DNA from: Pirellulaceae bacterium
Lineage (GTDB): Bacteria > Planctomycetota > Planctomycetia > Pirellulales > Pirellulaceae
Reading direction: 5' to 3'
NCBI GenBank assembly: GCA_029243025.1
Contig: JAQWSU010000052.1
Location: 1 to 64,000, forward strand
Length of the DNA: 64,000 bases
Position 1 is the stretch's first letter, and the number at the start of each line of letters is the position of its first letter. Under the pieces are notes generated by a model, which saw nothing but the letters and a program-made list of their open reading frames with translations, had not been told where the DNA came from and ran no database searches. Shown here in pieces: positions 8,666-17,628 of this stretch. A program made the translations under genes and the position numbers.

Positions 8666-9940
8666 ATGGCTGACTCGATTCGCATTCCCCTCGTCGACAG
8701 GGTCGTTGGCTCGATCCGCCCTCCCGGATCGAAAAGCATCACCAACCGAGCACTCGTCTGCGCGGCACTCGGTAGAGGCGAGTCCACCTTACGCGGTGCA
8801 CTTGATAGTGATGACACGCGAGTCATGATCGACGGACTGAACCAACTCGGTATTCGAGTTACGAACGAAGCAGATCGGACCTTGCTTCGTGTGAAGGGAT
8901 GTAACGGTCAAATCCCCGCGTCCTCCGCTGATCTGTTCGTGGGGAACAGCGGCACCACGATGCGTTTTTTGACGGCCCTCGTGACGCTCGGAAACGGCGA
9001 CTTTCGCCTCGACGGAGTTACCCGAATGCGGGAACGTCCGATTCGAGATCTGTTAGACGCCTTACGCCCGCTGGGCGCTGATCTCAAAACGGAACTCACC
9101 GAAAACTGTCCACCCGTCAACGTCAAAGCATGCGGACTCACCGGCGGCACCACCTCGATTCGAGGTGACATTTCGAGTCAGTATTTGAGCGGTTTGCTGA
9201 TGGCTGCCCCCTACGCAGGTAACGAAGTGCTCATTCACATCGACGGAGAGCTCGTCTCTCGCCCCTACGTCGATATGACCAGCCGTGTGATGGAGTCATT
9301 CGGCGTGTCAGTCAAAAACGAATCGTCCGCGTTGAGAATCTCTGCCGGGCAACGGTATCAAGGACTGGACTACCGCATTGAACCCGATGCATCCGCAGCC
9401 AGTTATTTTTGGGCTGCGGCAGCAGTAACGGGTGGTGATGTTACCGTGGAAGGTTTGACACCCGAAGCGATGCAAGGTGATGTGGCCTTCTGCCAATGCC
9501 TTGCCCAAATGGGCTGCTCGATCGAGGCCTTAGAGAACGGAATTCGTGTGCAAGGAGCAAAGCTGACCGGTATCGATATCAACATGAATGCCATTAGCGA
9601 TACCGTGCAAACCCTGGCAGCGGTTGCCCTCTTCGCCAACGGGAAAACGCGGATTCGAGGCGTCGAACATAATCGCCACAAGGAAACCGACCGAATCCGA
9701 GACCTCGCAACGGAATTACGCAAACTGGGCGCGGAGGTGACCGAATTCGTCGACGGACTTGAAATCGTGCCACGCGATCTCCACGGGGCAGAGATCGACA
9801 CCTACGACGATCATCGGATGGCAATGAGTCTCGCGATCGCCGGACTGCGGATCCCCAAGGTGGTGATCCGAGACCCCAGCTGTACGAGTAAAACCTACCC
9901 GCTCTTCTTCGATGATCTGCAGCAGCTGTGCAACAACTAG
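8666..9940 (+). CDS. aroA: 3-phosphoshikimate 1-carboxyvinyltransferase (EPSP synthase)
   Basis: A 424-residue enzyme of the shikimate pathway that transfers the enolpyruvyl group of PEP to shikimate 3-phosphate. Signature motifs are intact: PPGSKSITNRALVCAALG at the N-terminus, GNSGTTMRFLTAL around residue 92, RMRERPIRDLLDALRPLGA, and near the C-terminus EHNRHKETDRI and DTYDDHRMAMSLAIAG. The length matches the family. The ATG lies 8 bp after the PQQ-propeller gene with little room for its own promoter. A convergent small gene follows 17 bp downstream. Confidence 0.97.
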   Translation: MADSIRIPLVDRVVGSIRPPGSKSITNRALVCAALGRGESTLRGALDSDDTRVMIDGLNQLGIRVTNEADRTLLRVKGCNGQIPASSADLFVGNSGTTMRFLTALVTLGNGDFRLDGVTRMRERPIRDLLDALRPLGADLKTELTENCPPVNVKACGLTGGTTSIRGDISSQYLSGLLMAAPYAGNEVLIHIDGELVSRPYVDMTSRVMESFGVSVKNESSALRISAGQRYQGLDYRIEPDASAASYFWAAAAVTGGDVTVEGLTPEAMQGDVAFCQCLAQMGCSIEALENGIRVQGAKLTGIDINMNAISDTVQTLAAVALFANGKTRIRGVEHNRHKETDRIRDLATELRKLGAEVTEFVDGLEIVPRDLHGAEIDTYDDHRMAMSLAIAGLRIPKVVIRDPSCTSKTYPLFFDDLQQLCNN

Positions 9941-9957
9941 CTATAACGGGTGGATCG

Positions 9958-10176
9958 CTAAACCCGTACTCGAACGGATTCCAGCAACTCGTCTGCTCGT
10001 TGAAGTAACTTCACCCCTGAGTCACTCGTCTCGGTGAAGTGGCCGGCAGGATCACTGGCTTCAAATGCCCCACGACAGTGTCTGCATGCAACTGATCGTC
10101 CTAGGTACTCCACACGAACCTGAAGAGTTCGACCACACCTCGGACAGTCCTGGTAATAATAGGCACTCCTTGGCAT
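9958..10176 (-). CDS. Small zinc-ribbon protein
   Basis: A 72-residue protein with two CxxC knuckles (CPRCG at residues 11-15 and CRHCRG at 32-37) separated by RTLQVRVEYLGRSVA. This resembles the short zinc ribbons that planctomycetes use at the N-terminus of larger proteins. Here the ribbon stands alone with a short helical tail (LLQRADELLESVRVRV). The function is unknown. It is convergent with aroA, and a weak 6-bp stem (9946-9967) lies between the two genes. Confidence 0.65.
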   Translation of the reverse strand: MPRSAYYYQDCPRCGRTLQVRVEYLGRSVACRHCRGAFEASDPAGHFTETSDSGVKLLQRADELLESVRVRV

Positions 10177-10863
10177 ATCTCGTATCTCCTTATTGTCGCT
10201 CGGTTAGGAAGCGGTCAAGGGACGTCAACATAACAAAGTCGCCTCCGAGGCTCAATAAAAGTTGACCCGATTCCCGAGATGTAAAGAGATTTTGGTGCAG
10301 AAAATACATATGGTACCCAAGAAGCGACTTCGGCAAAGCTGTTTTATTAACCGGCTGGAGACTGTTGTAGCTCCTCTAATGCCTTGTTATTCCAATGTTT
10401 CCGTTCATTCAATCTAACCGTCAAAACGAAGCGGGCAAAACAGGCATCTCAAGCTTTTGAGCCAACCAGCGCGGCCACCACAGACAACAAGGACGCAAGG
10501 CCACTCGCTCTGGTTCGCCGAGATTAAAAAGAACGAACAGAAAAGCGGCTCTAGGATCATTTTCCTAAACCTTAGCGGGCCAGGTGTTGCAAAAAGACAA
10601 CGCCTACACCTGCTTCGGAGATCAGTCAGTCGACAAAAATCGGCTCATTTTCTTGAATCGTTGTGACAGGCGGCTGTTGGAGTTGATGGCTCTGTTCAGT
10701 TACTTGATTCGGCTTTCCCACTTCACCCGCGGCTGTTCGCCCTGTGGACAACCGTTTTCTACACGATTTTGGGGGGCTATGTCGGATAGGATTGCGCTCC
10801 TTCCCGCGAGCGTTATGCTGCTACAATGTCTTCGATCTTCATCAACACCCTTGTCCCACGACC
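10177..10863. other. Intergenic region without recognisable genes
   Basis: Divergent space between the zinc-ribbon gene (minus) and the exporter operon (plus). Open frames on the plus strand, for example 10457-10666, have no recognisable product and unconvincing starts. Promoters for both neighbours are expected here but no clear -35/-10 pair stands out. Confidence 0.5.
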
Positions 10864-11817
10864 ATGCGACCGATCCCCGTCCTCATCCTGTTATTTTGGT
10901 TAGCGTCGATGGCTTGGCTGACCACGACAAAGCTGATCCCGCCGTTACGAACGGGCTCGCCTCCACGTTACGAGGACGTCTTGCCATCGGAGGCGGTGCA
11001 ACTGCCGCCCGAGCGATGGTCGATCCGGCTGAATCAACGGGTGATTGGAGTGGCATTGAACCGAATCCGTCGAGATCCGGACGGCCGCGGGTCAATTTCC
11101 AGCAGCGTCACAATTCCGGAATTGTCGCTCCAAGACTTGGTCAACCAACAATTTGGTGGACTGAGTGCTTCGTTGCTAACCGGATTTGGGAGCGATTCGG
11201 CAGACGCACAACCACTCCGCTTCCACCTCGAGAATGAGATGTCGTTTGACCATTTTGGAGAGCTCACCGGATTCGACTGTTTGGTTGATGTGGCCGATTT
11301 GCAAGATTGTATAACGCTACGTGGAACGGTTCTTGATGACAAGCTGCAATTGGTAGCCTACCTGAAGTTACCCGACGCGAATTCGGATGAAGAGCCGGTG
11401 CCGAAAGTGGTTCACAAAGGTCAGATCAAGCTTCCACCCGACAGCCTATTGGCCGATTCGCTTTCCCCTCGCTCTCGCTTTGGTCAGTTACGTGTTGGGC
11501 AAACCTGGACGTTTCAATCCTACCGGCCGCTTACGCCGACCCACCCTCTTCAGTCGATCGAAGCGACGGTTGAATCCAGAGAGATGATTGAGTGGAATTC
11601 CGAGCAGATTCGTGCTTATCACGTCGTCTACCGTCGCCCAGTCGGCGTCATCTTGAACATTGACCAGACTCTTGGCCATGTCTGGGTTCGTTCCGATGGT
11701 CAAGTGCTGCGACAAAGCGTCCGCTGGGGTTCCTTGGAATTGACCTTCGAGCGACTCCCTTCATCCCCCGAAGAGGCGAGGAATTCTCCGGCAGTAGAGG
11801 AACGTACCGATGATTGA
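10864..11817 (+). CDS. Membrane-anchored protein of an ABC exporter operon
   Basis: A 317-residue protein with one N-terminal hydrophobic segment (MRPIPVLILLFWLASMAWL) and a large extracytoplasmic part that I do not recognise. Beta-rich stretches alternate with proline-rich turns (QVIGVALNR, LQLVAYLKLPDANSDEE, LRVGQTWTFQSYRPLTP). Its 3' end overlaps the ABC ATPase gene by 8 bp, so it belongs to the transporter operon and may be an exported accessory or substrate-handling protein. ATG 10864 was chosen because the longer frame from 10744 adds a stretch without signal character. The role is inferred from context only. Confidence 0.7.
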   Translation: MRPIPVLILLFWLASMAWLTTTKLIPPLRTGSPPRYEDVLPSEAVQLPPERWSIRLNQRVIGVALNRIRRDPDGRGSISSSVTIPELSLQDLVNQQFGGLSASLLTGFGSDSADAQPLRFHLENEMSFDHFGELTGFDCLVDVADLQDCITLRGTVLDDKLQLVAYLKLPDANSDEEPVPKVVHKGQIKLPPDSLLADSLSPRSRFGQLRVGQTWTFQSYRPLTPTHPLQSIEATVESREMIEWNSEQIRAYHVVYRRPVGVILNIDQTLGHVWVRSDGQVLRQSVRWGSLELTFERLPSSPEEARNSPAVEERTDD

Positions 11818-12556
11818 AATTAGGAGTGTGACAAAACGATACGATGACAAAACGGCTGTTAATGGCCTCACCCTTGACGTACCCCGGGGTGAAGTGTTCG
11901 CTTTTCTGGGCCCGAATGGAGCCGGCAAGACAACCACGATTAAAATGATGGTGGGTTTGCTGACACCGGACGAAGGCACAATTTCAATTGGGGGCCACCA
12001 CACCGTCGCGGAGCCGCGACGGGCCGCAGCTCAAGTCGGGTACATCCCGGACCAACCCCATCTCTACGACAAACTAACGGGTCGGGAATTCTTGCATTTC
12101 ATGGCGGGAATGTACGGCATGGAAGGCGACGATGCTTTACAGGAGATCGAGCATCAAATTCAGTTTTTCGATCTAACCAGCTTCGTCGATCTACTCTCGG
12201 AAACCTACTCCCACGGCATGAAACAGCGCCTCGTGCTTGCGGCTGCGATGGTGCATCGGCCCGACCTGCTTATCCTCGACGAACCAATGGTGGGCCTTGA
12301 TCCGCAAAGCATGCGTTTAGTCAAAGACCTACTCAAGACCAAATCGCAACAAGGCGTCACGATCTTCATGTCGACGCACACTCTCACGCTCGCCGAAGAA
12401 ATTGCCGATCGCATCGGAGTGATTCAACACGGAGAAATCCAATTCCTAGGCACCGTCAACGAATTGAAAGTCAAACGGAATCAAGAAGGGGCGTCACTTG
12501 AGGGAGTCTTCCTGGACTTAACTAGCGAAGCCCTCAGCGCCGACCGCACCGTTTAA
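11810..12556 (+). CDS. ABC transporter ATP-binding protein
   Basis: A 248-residue nucleotide-binding subunit. All ABC motifs are present: Walker A GPNGAGKTTTIK (residues 34-45), a Q-loop near YIPDQPHLYD, the signature ETYSHGMKQRLVLAAAMVH (with S-H-G-M instead of the usual L-S-G-G), Walker B LLILDEPMVGLDP, and the switch histidine in MSTHTL. Lineage features are those of the CcmA/NatA exporter class. It overlaps the preceding membrane-anchored gene, and the permease gene follows after 32 bp, so the three form one exporter. The substrate cannot be read from the sequence. Confidence 0.93.
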   Translation: MIEIRSVTKRYDDKTAVNGLTLDVPRGEVFAFLGPNGAGKTTTIKMMVGLLTPDEGTISIGGHHTVAEPRRAAAQVGYIPDQPHLYDKLTGREFLHFMAGMYGMEGDDALQEIEHQIQFFDLTSFVDLLSETYSHGMKQRLVLAAAMVHRPDLLILDEPMVGLDPQSMRLVKDLLKTKSQQGVTIFMSTHTLTLAEEIADRIGVIQHGEIQFLGTVNELKVKRNQEGASLEGVFLDLTSEALSADRTV

Positions 12557-12588
12557 ATTCCCCACCTATTTTTGCTACGGCGCCACGC

Positions 12589-14328
12589 ATGAAGACCCAC
12601 CATTGCGAGATCCGTCCCAATCGCAGAACGGAGGCCGCACTATTCGGCAGACTGCGAAAACAACTGATGCTGGCCACCTTTCGGCAATTTCTACATGGTT
12701 CAAGGCTGAGAATCTTTTTGTTAGCCGTTCTGACGTTGACCTTTTGGCTTGGTATGTTCGTGCTATTCCATGAAGGTTTTGCCTTGCTTGAATCGGCAGT
12801 CGGGCACGAAGCAACGCTCGCCCGCACGGTTCACGCCGTCTACAACGTTTTCTTTTTGTCACTGTTATTTATGGTCGGCGTTTCCTCCGGCATTTTATAT
12901 TACGGATCGGTTTACAAGAGCGAGGAAGTCAGCCTGCTGCTTACGACGCCGGCTCGAACATCACGGATTGCCATCTATAAATACCAGGAATCGATGCTAC
13001 TCGCTTGCTGGGGATTCATTTTGATCGGCAGCCCACTGCTGGTTGCTTACGGCGTCGTGAATCAGGCTCCCTGGAATTACTATGCGTTACTGCTGCCTTT
13101 TTTACTCTCGTTCTCGGCAATCGCAGCAGGACTCGGAGTGATCGGCTGTACGATCCTGATCTATTTCGCACCCCGCTTGCGACTCCATGGCTTGGCGATT
13201 CTCATCACCGCGGCGGTCGCCATGATGTGCTACTTTGCCTGGGCAGCATTCAGCGGTCGCGACGACGACATCCTCAGCGTGCTTTGGCTGCAACAGATGC
13301 TCAACAAGTTCCAGCTTGCCGAACAGCGTGTGCTGCCAAGCTGGTGGTTAAGCACGGGACTGCTAGAGGCAGCTCACTCCACCCCGAAAGGAGCAATCGA
13401 CTCGATCGGCTTACTCTGCGTATTGATTTCGAATGGCCTGCTGATCACATTGATCATCGGAGCACTCAGCGACAAACTGCTGCGCAAAAGCTTCGGAAGC
13501 CTCAGTGGAGGTCCACGGCAATCATTTGGCATTCAGCTCAAATGGCTCGATCGCCTGACACAACGCATCTTGAATCCACTTCCCGTGCCCATGCAACTGA
13601 TCCTTCTAAAAGACTTACGGCTTTTCCGTCGCGACCCGTTGCAGTGGACCCAGTTCCTTCTCTTCTTCGGTTTGCTTTGCTTGTACTTCTTCTACGTCCG
13701 ACGTTTCAACTATGGCACCGCTTTGACCGGATGGATGACGATGATCGGATTCATGAATCTGGCGGTCGTTGGCTTGATTCTCTCCACCTTCACGACGAGA
13801 TTCGTATTCCCGATGATTAGCATGGAAGGCTTTCGCTTTTGGATTTTGGGCACACTGCCGATCAATCGGTCGACCATTTTGTGGAGCAAATTCCTTTTTG
13901 CGTCGGTTGTCTGCTGCCTCCCCTGTTCCGTACTCATTCTATTGAGCGACCTCGCATTGCAACTTTGGACGCGAACCCCATTGTCTGTCATCCTGCATCA
14001 AGTCTTATGTTTGTGTATGGGCTTCGGGCTCGCAGGCCTCTCTGTTGGACTAGGCGCCTATCTCCCCAATCTCCAGGAAGCCTCGCCCGCCAAGATTGCG
14101 GCCGGATTTGGCGGCACACTAACATTGGTCTTGAGTGCCATTTTGATTGTCACCGTGGTGATGCCACCCGCCATCGCCACCTACTTTTGGGTCACAGCAG
14201 AACAAGTTCGCTGGCAAACCATGGGCCTTGTAATTACGATGACCAGCTCAATCGCTGTCTCGGTTCTCTGCACGGTCATTCCGATGCGTCTCGGCTTTCG
14301 GGCTTTTCGCCAGATGGAAATGTGCTGA
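12589..14328 (+). CDS. ABC exporter permease
   Basis: A 579-residue polytopic membrane protein with at least ten hydrophobic segments, for example IFLLAVLTLTFWLGMFVLF, FLLSFSAIAAGLGVIGCTIL, TQFLLFFGLLCLYFFYV and LTLVLSAILIVTVVMPPAI. Charged segments between them suit a long single-chain exporter permease of the ABC-2 type found in planctomycetes. A cytoplasmic loop (KDLRLFRRDPLQWTQFLL) is typical of the coupling region. It is the partner of the ATPase gene just upstream. The first ATG of the frame is used. Confidence 0.8.
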   Translation: MKTHHCEIRPNRRTEAALFGRLRKQLMLATFRQFLHGSRLRIFLLAVLTLTFWLGMFVLFHEGFALLESAVGHEATLARTVHAVYNVFFLSLLFMVGVSSGILYYGSVYKSEEVSLLLTTPARTSRIAIYKYQESMLLACWGFILIGSPLLVAYGVVNQAPWNYYALLLPFLLSFSAIAAGLGVIGCTILIYFAPRLRLHGLAILITAAVAMMCYFAWAAFSGRDDDILSVLWLQQMLNKFQLAEQRVLPSWWLSTGLLEAAHSTPKGAIDSIGLLCVLISNGLLITLIIGALSDKLLRKSFGSLSGGPRQSFGIQLKWLDRLTQRILNPLPVPMQLILLKDLRLFRRDPLQWTQFLLFFGLLCLYFFYVRRFNYGTALTGWMTMIGFMNLAVVGLILSTFTTRFVFPMISMEGFRFWILGTLPINRSTILWSKFLFASVVCCLPCSVLILLSDLALQLWTRTPLSVILHQVLCLCMGFGLAGLSVGLGAYLPNLQEASPAKIAAGFGGTLTLVLSAILIVTVVMPPAIATYFWVTAEQVRWQTMGLVITMTSSIAVSVLCTVIPMRLGFRAFRQMEMC

Positions 14329-14649
14329 TCATGGCAGACAAATGAGGATACTCCTACTTCAGAAACATTGCATCGTCAACGCAGTGATTTTCCTTTTGTC
14401 TTCTTCGTCCGCTTCTTCTTTGCCCCCTTCAAATCTGCTTGACTGCCTAACGCCGCTCAAAACCCTGATTTTGCGAGCAAGTCACCCCTTGCAATTCCGT
14501 GATCATGCAAAGCAGCCCGTTTCCCGTCTCAAAATATTCGAAACCGATTCTGTTCAGCACCGCCTTTGCATGCGATAAGACACTTAGATTTCATGCAGCC
14601 CTTGACGAAGGGCCGTCACCAAAAACCTCAATGAATTGAGAGAGGAAAA
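14329..14649. other. Intergenic region
   Basis: No supported gene. A short frame at 14342-14578 has no recognisable product. A ribosome-site-like GAGAGG at the right end belongs to the decayed CPBP gene that follows. Confidence 0.5.
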
Positions 14650-15308
14650 GTGAACCGCCATGATGCGACCCCAGCGGTTTCCTCGTGGAAAATGGGAGTT
14701 GTCTACTGGGTGTGAATCCTTGTGGCATGGGTATCCTATGTGGTTTTGCTCTATCCGCTTCTTCCTGCAGGACAGAGTTCGTTAAAAGGCTGCATACGGA
14801 TAGGTGTTTTCGTTGTACCCGTGTTGCTCATTTTGCATCGCGACACAGTATCGCCCTGGAAGACGCTCGGATTCTGTGGAAATTGCCGAAAACGTATCGC
14901 CGTAGGCCTCTTCACCGGAATGCTCTGGATATCCATCACGACATCCCTTGACCTCTTTGTTTTGGGAAAGAAAATCACTTTGCCGCTAGCGACATTTCCA
15001 GCAATTGGGAACCTCGTGCTTACGATCGCAGCCGAAGAGGTCGCGTTTCGCTCGTATTTGCCTCAGGCGTTTAGTAAATGGGGAACAACGACCGCCATCT
15101 CGTTGTCGTCTCTTGCCTTTGTGAGTTTTCACGTCCCCGGATGGTATTTGCTGCAAATGATGCCGTCCGCATCGGCTGGGTTTTGGCATCTGCTACCCCC
15201 TTTATTCTTGGCACTCTACTAGGCCTTTTGTTTGTAAAACCCCGCAGTATCTGGGCCTGCATGATCGTCCACCTCGCGAACAACGTTGTGGCGTTCCTAT
15301 TAACCTAA
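14650..15308 (+). pseudogene. Decayed CPBP-family intramembrane protease
   Basis: A CPBP (Abi, PF02517) protease gene with two lesions. GTG 14650 follows the Shine-Dalgarno-like GAGAGG and opens MNRHDATPAVSSWKMGVVYW, but an in-frame TGA at 14713-14715 interrupts it before ILVAWVSYVVLLYPLLPAG. The glutamate motif (EEVAFRSYLPQ) and the first histidine motif (FVSFHVPGWY) lie in that same frame. The last helix with the second histidine and asparagine (ACMIVHLANNVVAF) lies one frame back, so there is a net one-base loss near 15180. Two independent lesions favour genuine decay over a sequencing error. An intact relative sits downstream on the other strand. Confidence 0.75.
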
Positions 15309-15380
15309 ATAAGCCGACTAGCTGATTTCAATCAGATGCTACGCGTCTCTGGCTGCCGCAATCTTGGAGAGATCCTCTCG

Positions 15381-16100
15381 CTAGAGAGTCGATCGAATCA
15401 CGTTAAAGCCAAGCAGAAAAATGCCGGCATCTACGATCAAATGACTGATCCAAGGCGCGGCAAGGCTGTTCGTGCGTTCATAAAGCCAAGCCCAAACAAA
15501 TCCACCAACGGCCACTGATGCGGCAAGCAAATAGGTCAACGGTGACCACCAGCCAAAATACACTGCCAACACGATCACGTGATGAGCCATAAATCCAAGG
15601 CTTGAAACCAAAGCGGCAAACACAAAGGAACGAGTTTGTCGCAACTGACCAAAAACGAACCAACGCCAATAGTACTCCTCGAGAAATGAATGGCACACGG
15701 AGTAGAACATGGCCAGCCCAACAAAAGCACCAACCGATCCGATCCCAAAACCACTCACTTTTTCCTGGATCTGCAGTCGAGCTTCGTCAAACAATCCAAA
15801 CCGAAGTAGGACAAGTTGATAAAACAAAAACATCGCCCCAACCACCAATAAGCCGAAGCCCATACCAAGAGCCAAACCGTCAGTCGACGGGATCCGCAGC
15901 TTAAACTTGCAGCGTTGCACGCAGACGAACCAGAAAACTGGAAAGCCAAACTGAACTGCCTTACCGATCGCATAGACCAACTGTTGAGCAGACCCAGAGT
16001 TTTCCCCAAGAGCAACGAAGTAGATCCAGGTCAGCACCGTGGGAAACACAATGGCAAACAGAAGGGCCAGCCGGTTCCGACGTAAAGGAGAATTTGTCAC
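15381..16100 (-). CDS. CPBP-family intramembrane metalloprotease
   Basis: A 239-residue membrane protein of the CPBP (CAAX protease/bacteriocin-processing-like) family. About seven hydrophobic segments are visible. Motif 1 is HSFLEEYYWRWFVFGQL (paired glutamates and arginine), motif 2 is LGFMAHHVIVL, and the C-terminal motif is PWISHLIVDAGIFLLG. These carry the putative metal ligands. The family cleaves prenylated or other membrane proteins, but the substrate here is unknown. The gene is convergent with the decayed paralog and appears intact. Confidence 0.85.
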   Translation of the reverse strand: MTNSPLRRNRLALLFAIVFPTVLTWIYFVALGENSGSAQQLVYAIGKAVQFGFPVFWFVCVQRCKFKLRIPSTDGLALGMGFGLLVVGAMFLFYQLVLLRFGLFDEARLQIQEKVSGFGIGSVGAFVGLAMFYSVCHSFLEEYYWRWFVFGQLRQTRSFVFAALVSSLGFMAHHVIVLAVYFGWWSPLTYLLAASVAVGGFVWAWLYERTNSLAAPWISHLIVDAGIFLLGFNVIRSTL

Positions 16101-16417
16101 TCGATTTCCTCGATAGGTTATCTCGCCAACGATCTAATCCAACGCCAGGATGAGACGCATTAAGACACTATCTGCCCAGGCTCGCCTCCTAAGCCTCCTC
16201 CTACTCAAGAGCCCACTCCACGACCGTTCATTCCAACTTTCCTAGTCGTGATGCACACGGGCCGTTAAACCCGGCAACCTAGAGCCGCCTTACCGCCTGG
16301 GCAAGATCATCCGGCAAAGCAGTTTGCACCTCAGGTTTCGATACCAATGGTCGATCTGCCTTAAAGCAAGTCGCCTAGCATCCCATTAACGCCTTCATTT
16401 CCTCCCTGGAACCATCT
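16101..16417. other. Intergenic region
   Basis: Divergent spacer between the CPBP gene and the small hypothetical gene. No gene or RNA is recognised. Confidence 0.5.
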
Positions 16418-16672
16418 ATGCTGCCGCGTCGAATTCGAGACATGATCAAAGATACGTTTTTGAAGCTCAAACGTGATGGCTGCGAAATAACCACTGAATC
16501 GCTGCTGATCCGCAACGGTCATTACTGTGGTCATCGTTTCGAGAGCGGACCTCTCTCAGCCGTTTGGTTTTGCGAAGAAGATCAGATCAAGTTCCACGGA
16601 AAAGATGGTGACCTGCTCATGGTGATGAAGCCAAGTACAGTGGGTACCGCCGCTGCCCAGCGAGCGGCCTAA
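16418..16672 (+). CDS. Small conserved-looking hypothetical protein
   Basis: An 84-residue protein that I do not recognise. It starts with a basic helix (MLPRRIRDMIKDTFLKLKRD) followed by a compact beta-rich part (EITTESLLIRNGHYCGHRF, SAVWFCEEDQIKFHGKDGD). There is no signal peptide or membrane segment, so it is probably cytoplasmic. It is convergent with fmdB, 50 bp away. The amino-acid composition and codon use look protein-like, but no function is proposed. Confidence 0.6.
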   Translation: MLPRRIRDMIKDTFLKLKRDGCEITTESLLIRNGHYCGHRFESGPLSAVWFCEEDQIKFHGKDGDLLMVMKPSTVGTAAAQRAA

Positions 16673-16722
16673 TGACCGGGCGGCTTTGAAACCCGGACCC
16701 GGATTGGCACCAAGATTTGAGA

Positions 16723-17022
16723 CTAGCTGTCTTTCTTAGGCGATTTTTTGGTGCCCGAGTCTTTCTTTTCAGACTTTTTGTCCGCACTCTTCTTATCACG
16801 GGCCTCCTTCTCGGCCTTTGCACCTTTTTTGTAGGATTCACTGCGGTAGTCTGTTTCGTAAAATCCAGATCCCTTGAAGACAACAGCAGCTCCGGTGCCG
16901 AACAGTCGTCGCAACTTTTGCTTACCACATTCGGGACATTTGCGTTTCACCGGCTCGCTAATCGACTGAAACAGTTCAAACTCATGCCCGCAAGCGTCAC
17001 ATTCGTAATCGTAGGTCGGCAT
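16723..17022 (-). CDS. FmdB-type zinc-ribbon protein
   Basis: A 99-residue protein with the FmdB/CxxC_CxxC zinc ribbon: MPTYDYECDACGHEFELFQS and then RKCPECGKQKLRRLFGTGAA. After the consensus VVFKGSGFYETDYRSESY comes a lysine-rich, low-complexity tail (KSADKKSEKKDSGTKKSPKK). Such proteins are proposed regulators or RNA-binding factors, but the biochemical role is not settled. It follows grpE by 49 bp on the same strand and is likely the last gene of the dnaJ-grpE transcript. Confidence 0.9.
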   Translation of the reverse strand: MPTYDYECDACGHEFELFQSISEPVKRKCPECGKQKLRRLFGTGAAVVFKGSGFYETDYRSESYKKGAKAEKEARDKKSADKKSEKKDSGTKKSPKKDS

Positions 17023-17071
17023 CTTTTATTCTCAATTCGTAATGGCCGGAACCAATTTAAGACTCGTCTGA

Positions 17072-17617
17072 TTAGGCGGTCGGCGGACCCGATGAGACAA
17101 CCACCTGGGCAGCGCGAAGCAAACGGTCATGAAGCTTATAGCCGCTCAAATGCACACGGCTGACGACACCTTTAGGCAACTCTTGGCTGGGCTCTTCGGC
17201 GATCGCTTCATGCACTGCCGGGTCAAACGGATCACCCACGACACCCACCTGTGGGCAATGATGCTGCTTGAGCACTTCGAGTAGTTGGTGGTAAACCATT
17301 TCAAATCCCTGCAACAGTCCCGCTCCATCGCCAGCCTGCTTGCCAGCCTCGATGGCTCGCTGGATGTTGTCCAGCACCGGCAGCAGATCTCCCAGGAGCG
17401 ACTGTGTCGCGAAGCGCCGCTCGTCTTCAACATCGCGTCGCGTGCGCCGACGAAAGTTTTCCATTTCGGCCTGTGAACGCAGAACCCGATCCTGGGCCTC
17501 GGCTAATTCGGACTTCAATCGCTCGAGTTCCGCGCTGCCAGCATCATCTCCGTTCGGGCTGTCTTTTGCATCCGCCCCCGCGTCGTTAGGGACATTATCT
17601 TCGAATGGTTCGGTCAC
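17072..17617 (-). CDS. grpE: GrpE nucleotide exchange factor
   Basis: A 181-residue co-chaperone that releases ADP from DnaK. An acidic, disordered N-terminus (about 30 residues) is followed by the long coiled-coil helix (ELERLKSELAEAQDRVLRSQ, then AEMENFRRRTRRDVEDERRF). The C-terminal beta-wing carries the family block FDPAVHEAIAEEPSQELPKG and GYKLHDRLLRAAQVVVS. It starts 11 bp after the dnaJ stop. dnaK itself is not in this window. Confidence 0.96.
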   Translation of the reverse strand: MTEPFEDNVPNDAGADAKDSPNGDDAGSAELERLKSELAEAQDRVLRSQAEMENFRRRTRRDVEDERRFATQSLLGDLLPVLDNIQRAIEAGKQAGDGAGLLQGFEMVYHQLLEVLKQHHCPQVGVVGDPFDPAVHEAIAEEPSQELPKGVVSRVHLSGYKLHDRLLRAAQVVVSSGPPTA

Positions 17618-17628
17618 AATTCAATCTC

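Noticed and set aside
9946-9967. Terminator between aroA and the zinc-ribbon gene
   Set aside because: A 6-bp stem with a 10-base loop and no U-tract is too weak to call.
13005-13820. 271-codon frame inside the ABC permease gene
   Set aside because: Same strand, other frame; composition rich in Arg and His without membrane segments, a shadow of the permease.
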